A DNA stretch of 56,115 nucleotides from Thermodesulfobacterium hveragerdense DSM 12571 (GCF_000423845.1 NZ_KE384097.1:1-56115); one strand, 5' to 3'. Positions 1 through 8,690 are shown, numbered from the stretch's first letter. A program made the numbers and translations. Notes: generated from the letters alone by a model not told the origin.

Positions 1-210
1 AGAGATACCAAGGTTACCTAAGAAACAGGCAAGTTGTCTTTCATAGTAACCATTAGCTTTATTATCAATACTATCTCTAAGGAATATTTCTCTTTCTTTT
101 TTCATGAGAGCGTTTAAGAGGAGTGCAGCAGCCATTTTGATACCCTCTTTTGATTCAATTTTTGAGATTTCACTTAAAACTTTTTCTAAATCTAAGTCTA
201 AGTTTTCCAT
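1..210 (-). CDS. IS256/Mutator-type transposase, N-terminal part (runs off left edge)
   Basis: Read on the minus strand from an ATG at 208-210, this gives 70 residues before the window ends. The stretch NALMKKERE followed by NGYYERQL resembles the N-terminal region of IS256-family (Mutator, DDE-type) transposases, which carry an 'A..ER..Y....NGYYER' signature ahead of the catalytic core. A strong Shine-Dalgarno (AGGAGG in minus orientation) sits about 7 bases before the ATG. The catalytic DDE residues lie outside the window, so activity cannot be judged. The upstream end of the element must fall between 211 and roughly 290, but I could not see a convincing terminal inverted repeat. The neighbouring gene on the right lacks its 5' half, as expected if this element inserted there. 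Confidence 0.75.
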   Translation of the reverse strand, partial: MENLDLDLEKVLSEISKIESKEGIKMAAALLLNALMKKEREIFLRDSIDNKANGYYERQLACFLGNLGIS

Positions 211-266
211 TTTACAGACCTCCTGGTTAGTTTAGTCTTTTAGGTTTTATGTTATCATTAATTTAA

Positions 267-1061
267 AAAATATTAAAAATTTTTATTATGCCTCTAAAAT
301 ATTTTATTAAAAGACACAATTTATATTCTACTCCCAAACTCTCTACGGCTATCAATCCTGTAGATATTGGTGTAAGGGTGGAAGTTCCTGCTGCAATAAT
401 GGAGGACCTTACGTCCAAAGTTTATGAGCCTAAGTTCGTTTATTTCTCAAAAACTTTTGATGATAAGGTAAGAACCTTTTGTGTAAACCCCTACGGGGAA
501 GTGGTTATGGAAAACATAGACGGCATATGGACGGTAAACGGCCATAGTTATGCTAATCAAAGAACAGAAAACACCAACTTTGCTATCCTTTGCAGCACAT
601 ATTTTACCGAACCTTTTAAAGAACCTGTTTTATACGGAAAAAACATCTCTAAATTGGCCAATTTTTTAGGAAATGGGGTCTTAGTCCAGCGCTTAGGAGA
701 TATAAAAAGAGGGAGAAGGTCTAACGAAAAAAGGATAGCTAAAAACTTAGTACAACCTACCTTAAAAAGCGCAACTCCGGGGGACTTAAGTTTTGTCCTT
801 CCTTATAGATATTTAGTAAACATTTTAGAGATGTTAGAAGCACTTGATCAAGTCATCCCAGGTATAGCCTCTCCCTATACGTTGCTTTACGGAGTAGAAG
901 TTAAGTTTTATAGCCTAAGGATAAATCTTAGCCCTGTTTTAGAAACAGAGATCAGGAATCTCTTTGCCGCAGGGGATGGAGCAGGAATTACCAGAGGGTT
1001 AATTCAAGCTTCAGTATCAGGAGTGGTAGTAGCAAGAGAAATCTTAAGACGTTTTTCTTAA
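267..1061 (+). pseudogene. FAD-dependent dehydrogenase (COG2509-like), 5'-truncated remnant
   Basis: The open frame starts after a stop at 264-266, with the first ATG at 288 (257 residues). It matches the C-terminal half of uncharacterised FAD-dependent dehydrogenases of the COG2509 type. Recognisable blocks are the PVDIGVRVEVP strand, the SKTFDDKVRTFC block, NGHSYANQ, and a terminal flavin-binding segment (FAAGDGAGITRG near residues 225-236). Family members are usually about 450-530 residues and begin with a GxGxxG Rossmann motif; that N-terminal FAD domain is missing here. No ribosome-binding site or promoter precedes the ATG, and an IS256-type transposase starts about 80 bp upstream on the opposite strand. 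I read it as a gene cut by the insertion. A shortened but expressed protein is possible but unlikely, because the dinucleotide-binding motif is gone. Confidence 0.7.
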
Positions 1062-1084
1062 AAAACTGCAAACAACTAAATTTA

Positions 1085-1093
1085 TGTTATAAT
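1085..1093 (+). promoter_or_regulatory. extended -10 promoter for dnaN
   Basis: TGTTATAAT is a perfect extended -10 element (TGnTATAAT), 29 bases before the dnaN ATG in a 60-bp gap. No good -35 hexamer is visible, which is common for extended -10 promoters. The expected start site is near 1100, giving a leader of about 20 nt that contains the AGGGGG ribosome-binding site at 1111-1116. Confidence 0.65.
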
Positions 1094-1121
1094 AAGAGCA
1101 AACTTGAAGCAGGGGGCACAT

Positions 1122-2237
1122 ATGCAGGTTAAAGTAGATACCTCCAAGTTAGAACGAGTTCTTAAAAACATAGAAAAAGTATCAGATAAAAAGGCTTCCA
1201 TGGCAGTACTTTCTATGGTTTTAATCAAACCAAACTTAGAGGAAAACACCCTTTACTTTACGGCTACTGACCTTGAGATAGGGTATAAAGGTAAAGTTTG
1301 GGTGGAAATAGAAGGAGATTCAGATCCTTTTTGTGTTTCTGCTAAAAAATTTTACGAAATAGTCAAAAACTTTCCAGAAGACACCCTTTATCTTATAAAA
1401 GAGGAAAACAAACTGGTTATAAAAGATGAAGAAGAAAAAATTTTATATAATCTTAGCATCATGGATGGCGAAGACTTTCCGAGTTTACCAGAGTTTGGAG
1501 AGGATCACACAGTAGAAATTCCTGGAAAAACCTTGGCAGAACTTATAGATACTACAGCTTTCTGTACTTCTAAAGAGGATACTCGGTTTGTTTTGGCTGG
1601 GATTTATTTAGAACCTTTAAGAGAGGAGGGCAAACTTAGGGCTGTATCCTCAGATGGTCATAGATTAGCCCTCTTAGACAGAGAGGTTAGTGGGATAGAA
1701 AACTTTCCAGAGGGTTTTATCATAGCCAAAAAGGCAGCTAAACAAATAGAAGAGATAGCAGAAGAAGAGCTGTTGGTAAGGTTAGGATTTACTAATAACT
1801 ATGTGGTTATCTGGACTTCAACGGCACTTTTTTTTGCAAGAACCATAGAAGGACCTTATCCTGATTACCGAATGGTAATACCCTCTGAATACCAAAACAT
1901 TTTAAGGATAGACAGAAAACTTTTTATAGATGCGTTAAAAAGGGTTTCGTTGGTGGCTAACGAACGTTTTAAACCTGTCACCTTAGAGTTGCTACCTAAC
2001 GAAGTTATTCTTACTTCCCAGGAAACCGAAATGGGTAAAGCTCAAATAAGGATTCCAGGAGAATATCAAGGAGAACCTATGGTGGTTAATTACAATGCTG
2101 ACTACCTACTTGATGCCTTACAAATAATGAAGTCCGAAGAAGTAGAAATGAAAATAGGTGCAGGAAAAATACCTGCTATCTTAACCGGTTATAGAGACGA
2201 AGGTTTTTTGTATTTACTAATGCCTATGGTTTTATAG
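1122..2237 (+). CDS. dnaN: DNA polymerase III beta subunit (sliding clamp)
   Basis: DnaN forms the ring-shaped homodimeric processivity clamp that tethers DNA polymerase III and other repair enzymes to DNA. The 371-residue product has the typical length and three-domain layout. Family segments include the middle-domain SSDGHRLALLDRE stretch and the C-terminal YLLMPM(V) end, near the usual '(M)PMRL' terminus. A TTG at 1104 would extend the frame by six codons, but the ATG at 1122 is preferred because AGGGGG (1111-1116) lies five bases before it and an extended -10 promoter lies just upstream. It is followed by gyrB, 46 bp away. In many bacteria dnaN and gyrB sit near the origin with dnaA and recF; neither is present here. 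Confidence 0.95.
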   Translation: MQVKVDTSKLERVLKNIEKVSDKKASMAVLSMVLIKPNLEENTLYFTATDLEIGYKGKVWVEIEGDSDPFCVSAKKFYEIVKNFPEDTLYLIKEENKLVIKDEEEKILYNLSIMDGEDFPSLPEFGEDHTVEIPGKTLAELIDTTAFCTSKEDTRFVLAGIYLEPLREEGKLRAVSSDGHRLALLDREVSGIENFPEGFIIAKKAAKQIEEIAEEELLVRLGFTNNYVVIWTSTALFFARTIEGPYPDYRMVIPSEYQNILRIDRKLFIDALKRVSLVANERFKPVTLELLPNEVILTSQETEMGKAQIRIPGEYQGEPMVVNYNADYLLDALQIMKSEEVEMKIGAGKIPAILTGYRDEGFLYLLMPMVL

Positions 2238-2283
2238 TTTTTTAATACAAAATCAAAAATTATCTAAAGGTGCTGTAGAGGCT

Positions 2284-4695
2284 ATGGAGACAGAGAGAAA
2301 CATGCAGTATGAAGCTCAAAGTATTAAAGTTTTATCAGGTTTAGAAGGTGTTAGAACAAGACCTGCGATGTATATAGGGTCTACCGATGTTTCAGGATTT
2401 CATCATCTGCTTTGGGAAGTCTTAGATAACGCCATAGATGAGGCCTTAGCAGGATTTGCTACTGAAATCTGGATCAGAATCCATCCTGACGGTTCTGCCA
2501 GTGTAGAAGATAACGGAAGAGGGATTCCTGTAGACCTTCATCCAGAAGAAAAAGTGCCAGGGTTGGAACTGGTTATGACCAGACTTCACGCAGGAGCAAA
2601 GTTTGACCATGGTGTTTATAAAGTCTCAGGTGGACTTCATGGAGTAGGAGTTTCGGTAGTAAACGCCCTTTCAGAATGGTTGATAGCTGAGGTTTACCGA
2701 GATGGAAAAACTTACAAACAGACCTATAAAAGAGGAATTCCAGACGGTCCTGTAGAGATAGTAGGGGAAACCAAAAAAAGAGGGACTTTGGTTAGGTTTA
2801 AGCCTGACAGAGAAATCTTTGGAGATTTAGAGTTTGACTTAGACATAATAAAGAGAAGGGTAAAAGAATTAGCCTACTTAAACCCAGCCATAAAACTTCA
2901 TCTTATAGACGAAAGAATAGGTTATACAGAAAAGTTTCACTATAAAGGAGGTATCGTAGAGTTAGTCAAGGGATTAAACGCTAAAAAAAATCCTGTCCAT
3001 TCTAAAGTAATATACATTGAAGGAGAAAAAGAAAACATAAAAGTAGAGATAGCACTACAATATAATTCAGGCTATACAGAGACCATTTACAGCTATGTAA
3101 ACAACATCTTTACCAAGGAAGGAGGCACCCATGTGATAGGGTTTAGGGCTGCCCTTACCAAAGCCATAAATCGCTATATTTCAGACGATAAAGTTCCCAA
3201 GCAGTTTAAGATAAAAATCGAAGGAGAGGATGTAAAAGAAGGACTTTGCGGTGTAATCTCTCTTAAAGTGCCTGACCCACAGTTTGAAGGACAAACCAAA
3301 ATGAAGCTTGGAAACAGCGAAGTAAAACCTATCGTAGAATCAATAGTTTATGAAGGACTCTTAAAATTTTTCGAAGAAAATCCTGGAGAAGCCAAAAAAA
3401 TTATCCAAAAATTGGTAATAGCCGCCAAGGCAAGAGAGGCCTCAAGAAAGGCTAAAGAACTGGTAAGAAAAAAAAGTGAAATAGAAGATTTTATCGTAGC
3501 TGGTAAACTGGCTGACTGTTCAGAAAAAGCTCCAGAAAAAAGAGAACTTTTTATAGTAGAGGGAGATTCTGCAGGAGGGTCTGCCAAACAAGCCAGAGAT
3601 AGAAGATTTCAGGCTATCCTTCCTTTGAAAGGGAAAATTCTTAACGTAGAAAAAGCTAATATAGAAAAAATGCTTTCTTCTGAAGAAATAAAAGGCCTGA
3701 TAGCAGCTTTAGGCACTGGGATAGGTCCTGAAAGTTTTAACCCAGATAAATGTAAATATCATAAAATAATCATCATGACTGATGCCGACGTAGATGGAGC
3801 TCATATAAGGACCCTTTTACTAACCTTTTTTTACAGACAGATGTTTGAGTTGATAGAAAGAGGTTGGATTTTTATAGCTCAACCTCCCCTTTATAGGGTG
3901 GTTGATGGCAAAAAAGAAGTTTACCTAAAAAACGACGAAGAGTTAGATAAGTATATCATAAATAAGTTGGCAGAAAACGTAAAGATCTCTTTTACTAAAG
4001 ATCAACAAACCTTTTTATTAAAGGATTTCAAATCTTTCTTCCTTAATTGTGCTAAACTTGATAGACTGCTTCTTAACTTACTAAAAAAAACCTATCCCCC
4101 TCAGGTAGTACTAATTCTACTTCAGGGAGGTTTTGACAATCTTACCTATTTTGAAGATCTAAACAAGATAGAACAAATAGCTATAGATTGTCAAAAAGCA
4201 GGATTTAAAGTTTCCAAAACAAAATCCAGTAGTTATAATCCAAAATACTATGAATTTTTCGTGTTTTCTGAAAAAGAAGCGACCGTTTCCTGTTTGGTTG
4301 GACCAGAACTAATCTTAGAAAGAGACTACAGGGAGGCTTTAAAGGTATTTTCTCACCTTAAACCTAATCTGGGGCAGACAATTCACATAGAGTATAAAGG
4401 AGAAAAAAAGTCTTGGGATAACTGGTTTTTCTCTATTTCTGAAATTCTTTCTTATCTTAGAGAAGAAGGAAGAAAAGGTTTATTTGTACAGAGATATAAG
4501 GGATTAGGAGAGATGAACTCAAAACAGTTGTGGGAAACCACAATGGACCCTCAAAAAAGGGTTTTAAAACAAGTAACCATCAAAGATGCTGAAAAGGCAG
4601 ATGAGCTTTTTTCTATTCTCATGGGAGAAAACGTAGAACCAAGAAGAGAATTTATCTATAAACACGCCTTAGAATATAGAGAATTAGACATATAA
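2284..4695 (+). CDS. gyrB: DNA gyrase subunit B
   Basis: GyrB is the ATPase/TOPRIM subunit that, with GyrA, introduces negative supercoils. The 803-residue protein has the GHKL ATPase domain (EVLDNAIDEALAG, the DNGRGIPVD box, and GGLHGVGVSVVNALS near residues 115-130). The TOPRIM domain follows, with ELFIVEGDSAGGSA near 420 and TDADVDGAHI near 500. The C-terminal signature is QRYKGLGEMN near 730. An insert of roughly 160 residues (about 560-725) separates the TOPRIM core from that terminal motif. A similar insert is known from E. coli-type GyrB, and it explains the length compared with about 640 in compact gyrases. The ATG at 2284 is preferred; an in-frame ATG at 2302 is an alternative. hpt follows after 14 bp. 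Confidence 0.96.
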   Translation: METERNMQYEAQSIKVLSGLEGVRTRPAMYIGSTDVSGFHHLLWEVLDNAIDEALAGFATEIWIRIHPDGSASVEDNGRGIPVDLHPEEKVPGLELVMTRLHAGAKFDHGVYKVSGGLHGVGVSVVNALSEWLIAEVYRDGKTYKQTYKRGIPDGPVEIVGETKKRGTLVRFKPDREIFGDLEFDLDIIKRRVKELAYLNPAIKLHLIDERIGYTEKFHYKGGIVELVKGLNAKKNPVHSKVIYIEGEKENIKVEIALQYNSGYTETIYSYVNNIFTKEGGTHVIGFRAALTKAINRYISDDKVPKQFKIKIEGEDVKEGLCGVISLKVPDPQFEGQTKMKLGNSEVKPIVESIVYEGLLKFFEENPGEAKKIIQKLVIAAKAREASRKAKELVRKKSEIEDFIVAGKLADCSEKAPEKRELFIVEGDSAGGSAKQARDRRFQAILPLKGKILNVEKANIEKMLSSEEIKGLIAALGTGIGPESFNPDKCKYHKIIIMTDADVDGAHIRTLLLTFFYRQMFELIERGWIFIAQPPLYRVVDGKKEVYLKNDEELDKYIINKLAENVKISFTKDQQTFLLKDFKSFFLNCAKLDRLLLNLLKKTYPPQVVLILLQGGFDNLTYFEDLNKIEQIAIDCQKAGFKVSKTKSSSYNPKYYEFFVFSEKEATVSCLVGPELILERDYREALKVFSHLKPNLGQTIHIEYKGEKKSWDNWFFSISEILSYLREEGRKGLFVQRYKGLGEMNSKQLWETTMDPQKRVLKQVTIKDAEKADELFSILMGENVEPRREFIYKHALEYRELDI

Positions 4696-4709
4696 CGAGG
4701 GGCTAACAC

Positions 4710-5243
4710 ATGGAAAAACCTCAACTAAAACTTATTATATCTGAAGAAGAAATTTTACGCAAAATAAAAGAGTTATCCGATAAAATTGATAAAGATTTTA
4801 ACGAAGAACCGATAGTATTTATAGGTACGTTGAAAGGAGCTTTTATGTTTCTTTCAGACCTTGTTAAGCATATCAGAAATCCTAATGTAGAGGTTGATTT
4901 TGTTCGGGTTAGAAGTTATGGACTTTCTGACAAATCTTCTGGAAAAGTTGAATTGGTAAAAGATTTAGAATTACCTGTAGAGGGCAAAAACGTAATCATC
5001 GTAGAAGACATCGTTGATACCGGACTTACCTTAAAATTTTTGTATGAAAGGATTAAAGAGTTAAACCCTAAAACCCTTAAAGTTTGTGCTCTGATCAATA
5101 AAAGAGAAAGAAGAAAAGTAGATGTGCCGGTAGATTACGTTGGATTTGAAGTAGAAAAAGGGTTTTTGGTAGGTTATGGTTTAGACTTTGCTGAACGCTA
5201 CAGACACCTCTCTGAGGTTTATGAGGTGATAAAAGATGAATAA
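4710..5243 (+). CDS. hpt: hypoxanthine phosphoribosyltransferase
   Basis: The enzyme salvages hypoxanthine (and usually guanine) to IMP/GMP using PRPP in the cytoplasm. The 177-residue product has the type I PRTase signature VIIVEDIVDTGLTL (about residues 94-107), whose acidic pair binds PRPP. It also has the flexible-loop SYG motif near residue 70 and the terminal VDYVGFEV and GYGLDFAERYR segments typical of Hpt. GAGGGG lies ahead of the ATG. It is probably co-transcribed with gyrB (14-bp gap), and its stop overlaps the start of a small downstream reading frame. Confidence 0.95.
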   Translation: MEKPQLKLIISEEEILRKIKELSDKIDKDFNEEPIVFIGTLKGAFMFLSDLVKHIRNPNVEVDFVRVRSYGLSDKSSGKVELVKDLELPVEGKNVIIVEDIVDTGLTLKFLYERIKELNPKTLKVCALINKRERRKVDVPVDYVGFEVEKGFLVGYGLDFAERYRHLSEVYEVIKDE

Positions 5244-5358
5244 AAAACGATTTATCTGGAATTATCTTAAAAACAGCCCCTGGTATTTATGGGTGATAAG
5301 GATATCAGGGGCCGTTTTCCTTGCTTATATCTTGATAAAATTACTAAAGTTAAAATAA
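5236..5358 (+). CDS. 40-residue predicted single-pass membrane protein
   Basis: An ATG at 5236 overlaps the end of hpt by eight bases and is preceded by a good ribosome-binding site (GAGGTGAT at 5223-5230, five bases away). The 40-residue product starts with basic residues (MNKKRF). It then has one hydrophobic helix, roughly residues 15-37 (WYLWVIRISGAVFLAYILIK), and ends in LLKLK. No function is recognised. The frame contains a GC-rich hairpin that looks like a convergent terminator, so the open frame could be fortuitous. The translational coupling and clean topology argue for a real small protein. Confidence 0.5.
   Translation: MNKKRFIWNYLKNSPWYLWVIRISGAVFLAYILIKLLKLK
5274..5318. terminator. 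bidirectional terminator hairpin between hpt and the YeeE-type gene
   Basis: GCCCCTG at 5276-5282 pairs with CAGGGGC at 5306-5312. Imperfect extension on both sides reaches about 12 pairs. The stem is followed on the plus strand by TTTT (5315-5318). In minus orientation the stem is followed by TTTTT. Its place between convergent genes suits termination in both directions, although it lies inside the 40-codon frame at 5236-5358. Confidence 0.55.
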
Positions 5359-5364
5359 ACCACT

Positions 5365-6363
5365 TCAAATATAATAACGCTTTAACAACTTTTTGGTTTT
5401 GCTGTTCCACCAACTAAAAGTCAACCAGAAACCTAACACCACCAATGAGATTAAAAGAGCCCCTGGATAACCAAAATAATCTGGCAGATAAATGGTCTGA
5501 TTTTTTAGCGGTCCTTGTAAGGAAGAAAGAGAGATGGTTGAGTTTAAAGCTTTATAACAGCTTAGTAAAACCCCTAAGGTAATGAAAGACTTAAGGTCTC
5601 CCTCTCCTGATTTCGCAAAGAGACTTGCTCCACAAGAACCTGCTAACAACATCCCTAATCCAAAGATTATCCCTCCGACAAGACCTAAGACTCCAAAATT
5701 TGGTAAAACATAGGTATATGGTTCTAATACTTGGTAATACTTGAGTCCCCATATACCTGAAACCGCTAATCCTAAGGTTAAAACCACAGCTTGGGTATTT
5801 ATGTTTTTTTCTGAAAAGAAAGGTTCTTTTAGCGTATTCACCATACACCAGTTGCTTTTTTGTAGAACCATTCCTATAGCTGCCCAAAGAACAAGATCCC
5901 AGGACTTAAAACACAACCAAACCAAAACCCCAAGGCTTAGTAAAGCCAGCAGAGGATTTAACTTGGTAAATCTTATTTGTATCGCTCTAACCTGTTGCTT
6001 TTTTTCTAACTCTTTTAGCTGATATTTTATCCCTATAAAACCCCCTATCCACAAACCAACCATTACCACCAAAGAACCTGCAGAAAGGTTAACAAAGGGC
6101 ATTACAAAAGAGGTAACGTTGTCTCCTGCTGCTAAAAATGCTCCTATACCCATTAAAACACCAGCAATAAGACTTTTAGTCCATTCTTGATTAGCCGGTA
6201 TCCTTAAGCCACACTCTTTAAAAAGATTGGCAGAAAAAAAAGCTCCTAACCAAAGAACAAATAAATTAAAAAAAGGTTGGTTAGTAATACCCCAGGGAAT
6301 ATCAAAATATTCTCCCAAAACCAACAAGAGAGCTAATAAAATACCTCCTACCCTTACATCCAT
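5365..6363 (-). CDS. YeeE/YedE-family membrane transporter (putative sulfur-compound uptake)
   Basis: This 332-residue protein is almost entirely hydrophobic helices, with an internal two-fold pattern expected of the YeeE/YedE family. Characterised members (TsuA-type) import thiosulfate. The second-half loop GLGMLLAGSCGASLF (about residues 233-247) followed by SGEGDLKSF is the family signature, including the conserved Cys. The equivalent first-half loop reads GIGAFLAAGDNVTSF, where the family usually has 'LAGGCN', so one of the two expected conserved cysteines is absent. Another Cys lies in KSNWCMV (about 173). Substrate specificity is therefore uncertain. Sulfur uptake is plausible from the context (a sulfur-metabolising organism) but not shown. 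Confidence 0.8.
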   Translation of the reverse strand: MDVRVGGILLALLLVLGEYFDIPWGITNQPFFNLFVLWLGAFFSANLFKECGLRIPANQEWTKSLIAGVLMGIGAFLAAGDNVTSFVMPFVNLSAGSLVVMVGLWIGGFIGIKYQLKELEKKQQVRAIQIRFTKLNPLLALLSLGVLVWLCFKSWDLVLWAAIGMVLQKSNWCMVNTLKEPFFSEKNINTQAVVLTLGLAVSGIWGLKYYQVLEPYTYVLPNFGVLGLVGGIIFGLGMLLAGSCGASLFAKSGEGDLKSFITLGVLLSCYKALNSTISLSSLQGPLKNQTIYLPDYFGYPGALLISLVVLGFWLTFSWWNSKTKKLLKRYYI

Positions 6364-6380
6364 AAAAACCCTCCCTCTTT

Positions 6381-8690
6381 CTAAAATTTAGCCACAAAAC
6401 GCTGATAAAACGCAAACTTTTCTTTAAGTGTTTCAGGTTGAGCCTTTAGCCAGTCCTCCAAAGAACCTTGAAAAATTATCTTCTGGTTTTGAACCTCTGT
6501 TAAAAAATCAGCTAAAAACACAGCCAACGGGTTTGTCTCTAAGATAATAAAAGTCACAGCTTTTGCAACCATCTTTTCTATCCACTGATAAAGCCTGTTT
6601 ATATCTTCTAAATGTAGCCCTTCAAAAGGAAACTCTAAGAAAATATATTCCACGTGTTTTTTCTCGGTTAAACTTTTTATCAAAGAAAGCCTACTTTTTT
6701 CTCCTCCAGAAAGGGTCCGGACTTCTTGAGAAAGCCTTAAATACCCAAGTCCGATGTCTATGAGATGCATCAACTTTTCTTTTACCTTAGGAAGGTTTGA
6801 AAAAACCTGAATGGCCTCTTCTATGGTAAAATCTAAAAGTTCAAAAATTTTAAAACCTTTGTATTCTAAGTTTAATACCTCTAAACTTAATCTTTTACCC
6901 AAACATTCTTCACACAAAACTTCTATCACAGTTTCTTCTTCTTTGTAGATTTTTTTACCTTTACCCTGACAACCCACACAAACTCCTTCTTTGGTAGTAA
7001 AACTAAAATATCTTTTAGTAAGACCTTTTACCCTTGCCGAAGGAACTTGAGCCAAAACTTCTCTTAACGTGTCCCAAACGTTTAGATACTGGATAACCCA
7101 ATCCTGTTTTTTTTCAAAAACTGAGAGATCACTGAAAACCACCTGTTTACCCTGATTGCCTAAAAACTCAAAAAGTTGTTTAAAAACTTTCGTTTTACCA
7201 CTCCCAGGCCTTCCGTAAATAAGATTTATCCGGTTAGAAAAAATCTTAACACGACCCAAAGGTAAAGATAGATCAACCATTTCTGTGTCTCTTGTTTTTT
7301 CTTTTTTAACAATCCTTTTCTTTCCTGAAAAATAACCTGAGGTTAAGGTGCGATTTTTTTCAAAATATAAAGGAGTAAAATCTGCTTCTACCAAGTATCC
7401 TCCTTTCTCTCCTCCTCCAAACCCTAACTCGATGATAAAATCTGCTTCAGAGATAAAATAGGGATCATGTTCTACGACTAACAATGAGTTTCCTTTTTTT
7501 ACAAGATTTTTCAGAAATTCTAACACTTTAAACCTCTGGTCTAATTCAAGTCCTAAAGTAGGTTCATCAAGAACAAAAAGGCAGTGAGTAAGATCTGCGG
7601 TTAAAACCTGCAAAACCTCTATCAGTTTTTTCTCCCCTACAGAAAGCTTAAACACAGGGGTGGAAGGGCTAAGATAGGCTATTCCTAAAAATTCAGCTTG
7701 TTTTAACTTATATAGTAAAGACTTTACAAAATTCTCTAAGCCTTTAACTTCAGAAAATCTTGATAAAAACTCCTTAAAACTTTTAAGGTCTAATCTTAAA
7801 AATTTTTCTATACTAACCTCCCCTATCCTACTTTTTAAAACCTCTTCTCTTAACTTTAATCCATTACAAGTGTCACAGGCTACCTTTTGTTTATAACCTC
7901 TACCTCCGCAGGTTTTACAATAAAACCAACCCATCGGTAGGATGCTGCCGCATTGAAAACAAACAGGCCTTAAACTAAACTGAGCTTGCAGCCCTTCGGT
8001 AGTTTTTAAGAAAAACCTTCCGTTACTAAGAGAAAAACTAATTCTTATGTTTTCAACCAACCTATCTCTGCCCTTCCCTTCTTTAACCATCCTGTCTAAA
8101 ATCAAAAAAACTTCATTAAAACTTTGAGGCAGTATTTCTTCTGAGAGGTCTATTTCTTTATCGTCTACGAGATATTTTACGAAACCTTGAGAAATTAAAT
8201 ATTCGATAGCTTTAGGAGTAACCCCTAAAAGTGGAACTAAAAAATAAAATTTAGTCCCTTCTTTTAAGGTTTCATACCAAGAAAGAACCTGAGAGATAGA
8301 ATGTATCCTGTTAAAAGCCCCACAGGAAGCACAAAAAACCTCTCCTTCATGTAAAAATAAAACCTCTAAAACCTTTAACAGTCCTAAAAACTCTCCAACG
8401 GTTTTATAAGGGAACCAATTTCTTACGCCCTGAGTTAAAGCAAAGACAGGAGGTATAGAAGAAGAAAAAGTCGCTTGATAAGAAGTAGTTACGTAAAATT
8501 CTTTATCATAATTCAAAATCTTTAAAAGTCGATTTTTCCCTTCTTCGGCGATCGTATCTATAGCAAGGGAACTCTTTCCAGAGCCTGAAGGGCCGGTGAT
8601 AACGACTAAAGAGTTTAATGGAATTTTAAGGGCAAAACCTTTGAGATTATGGGTTGAAACTTGTTGTAACTCAAGGTACTCTCTTTTCAC
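6381..8690 (-). CDS. divergent UvrA-like ABC ATPase (paralogue with degenerate second ATPase)
   Basis: UvrA proteins are tandem ABC ATPases that recognise damaged DNA. This 769-residue version is much shorter than canonical UvrA (about 940). It keeps Walker A1 (GPSGSGKSS, 33-41), Walker B1 with catalytic Glu (VLDEP, 373-377) and the H-loop EH (407-408). Zinc-finger cysteines are at about 120-123, 244-247, 258-275 and 571-596. Signature 1 is LSVGE (349-353) instead of LSGGE. The second half keeps Walker A2 (GRPGSGKT, 493-500) and LSGGE (660-664). Its Walker B has lost Asp-Glu (LEFPFEGLH, 685-693), and the H-loop reads ETN (718-720) instead of EHN. One composite site is therefore probably non-hydrolytic. 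It starts with GTG directly after the polX stop. It may act in repair, drug resistance or another DNA transaction; a canonical uvrA is presumably elsewhere. Confidence 0.8.
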   Translation of the reverse strand: MKREYLELQQVSTHNLKGFALKIPLNSLVVITGPSGSGKSSLAIDTIAEEGKNRLLKILNYDKEFYVTTSYQATFSSSIPPVFALTQGVRNWFPYKTVGEFLGLLKVLEVLFLHEGEVFCASCGAFNRIHSISQVLSWYETLKEGTKFYFLVPLLGVTPKAIEYLISQGFVKYLVDDKEIDLSEEILPQSFNEVFLILDRMVKEGKGRDRLVENIRISFSLSNGRFFLKTTEGLQAQFSLRPVCFQCGSILPMGWFYCKTCGGRGYKQKVACDTCNGLKLREEVLKSRIGEVSIEKFLRLDLKSFKEFLSRFSEVKGLENFVKSLLYKLKQAEFLGIAYLSPSTPVFKLSVGEKKLIEVLQVLTADLTHCLFVLDEPTLGLELDQRFKVLEFLKNLVKKGNSLLVVEHDPYFISEADFIIELGFGGGEKGGYLVEADFTPLYFEKNRTLTSGYFSGKKRIVKKEKTRDTEMVDLSLPLGRVKIFSNRINLIYGRPGSGKTKVFKQLFEFLGNQGKQVVFSDLSVFEKKQDWVIQYLNVWDTLREVLAQVPSARVKGLTKRYFSFTTKEGVCVGCQGKGKKIYKEEETVIEVLCEECLGKRLSLEVLNLEYKGFKIFELLDFTIEEAIQVFSNLPKVKEKLMHLIDIGLGYLRLSQEVRTLSGGEKSRLSLIKSLTEKKHVEYIFLEFPFEGLHLEDINRLYQWIEKMVAKAVTFIILETNPLAVFLADFLTEVQNQKIIFQGSLEDWLKAQPETLKEKFAFYQRFVAKF

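Noticed and set aside
1061..2290. Replication origin near dnaN-gyrB
   Set aside because: No dnaA or recF and no cluster of DnaA boxes (TTATCCACA-like) in the gaps around dnaN and gyrB; gene content alone is not enough.
5591..6022. Additional genes inside the YeeE-type gene (both strands)
   Set aside because: They are alternative frames of a clear multi-helix membrane protein and have no independent support.
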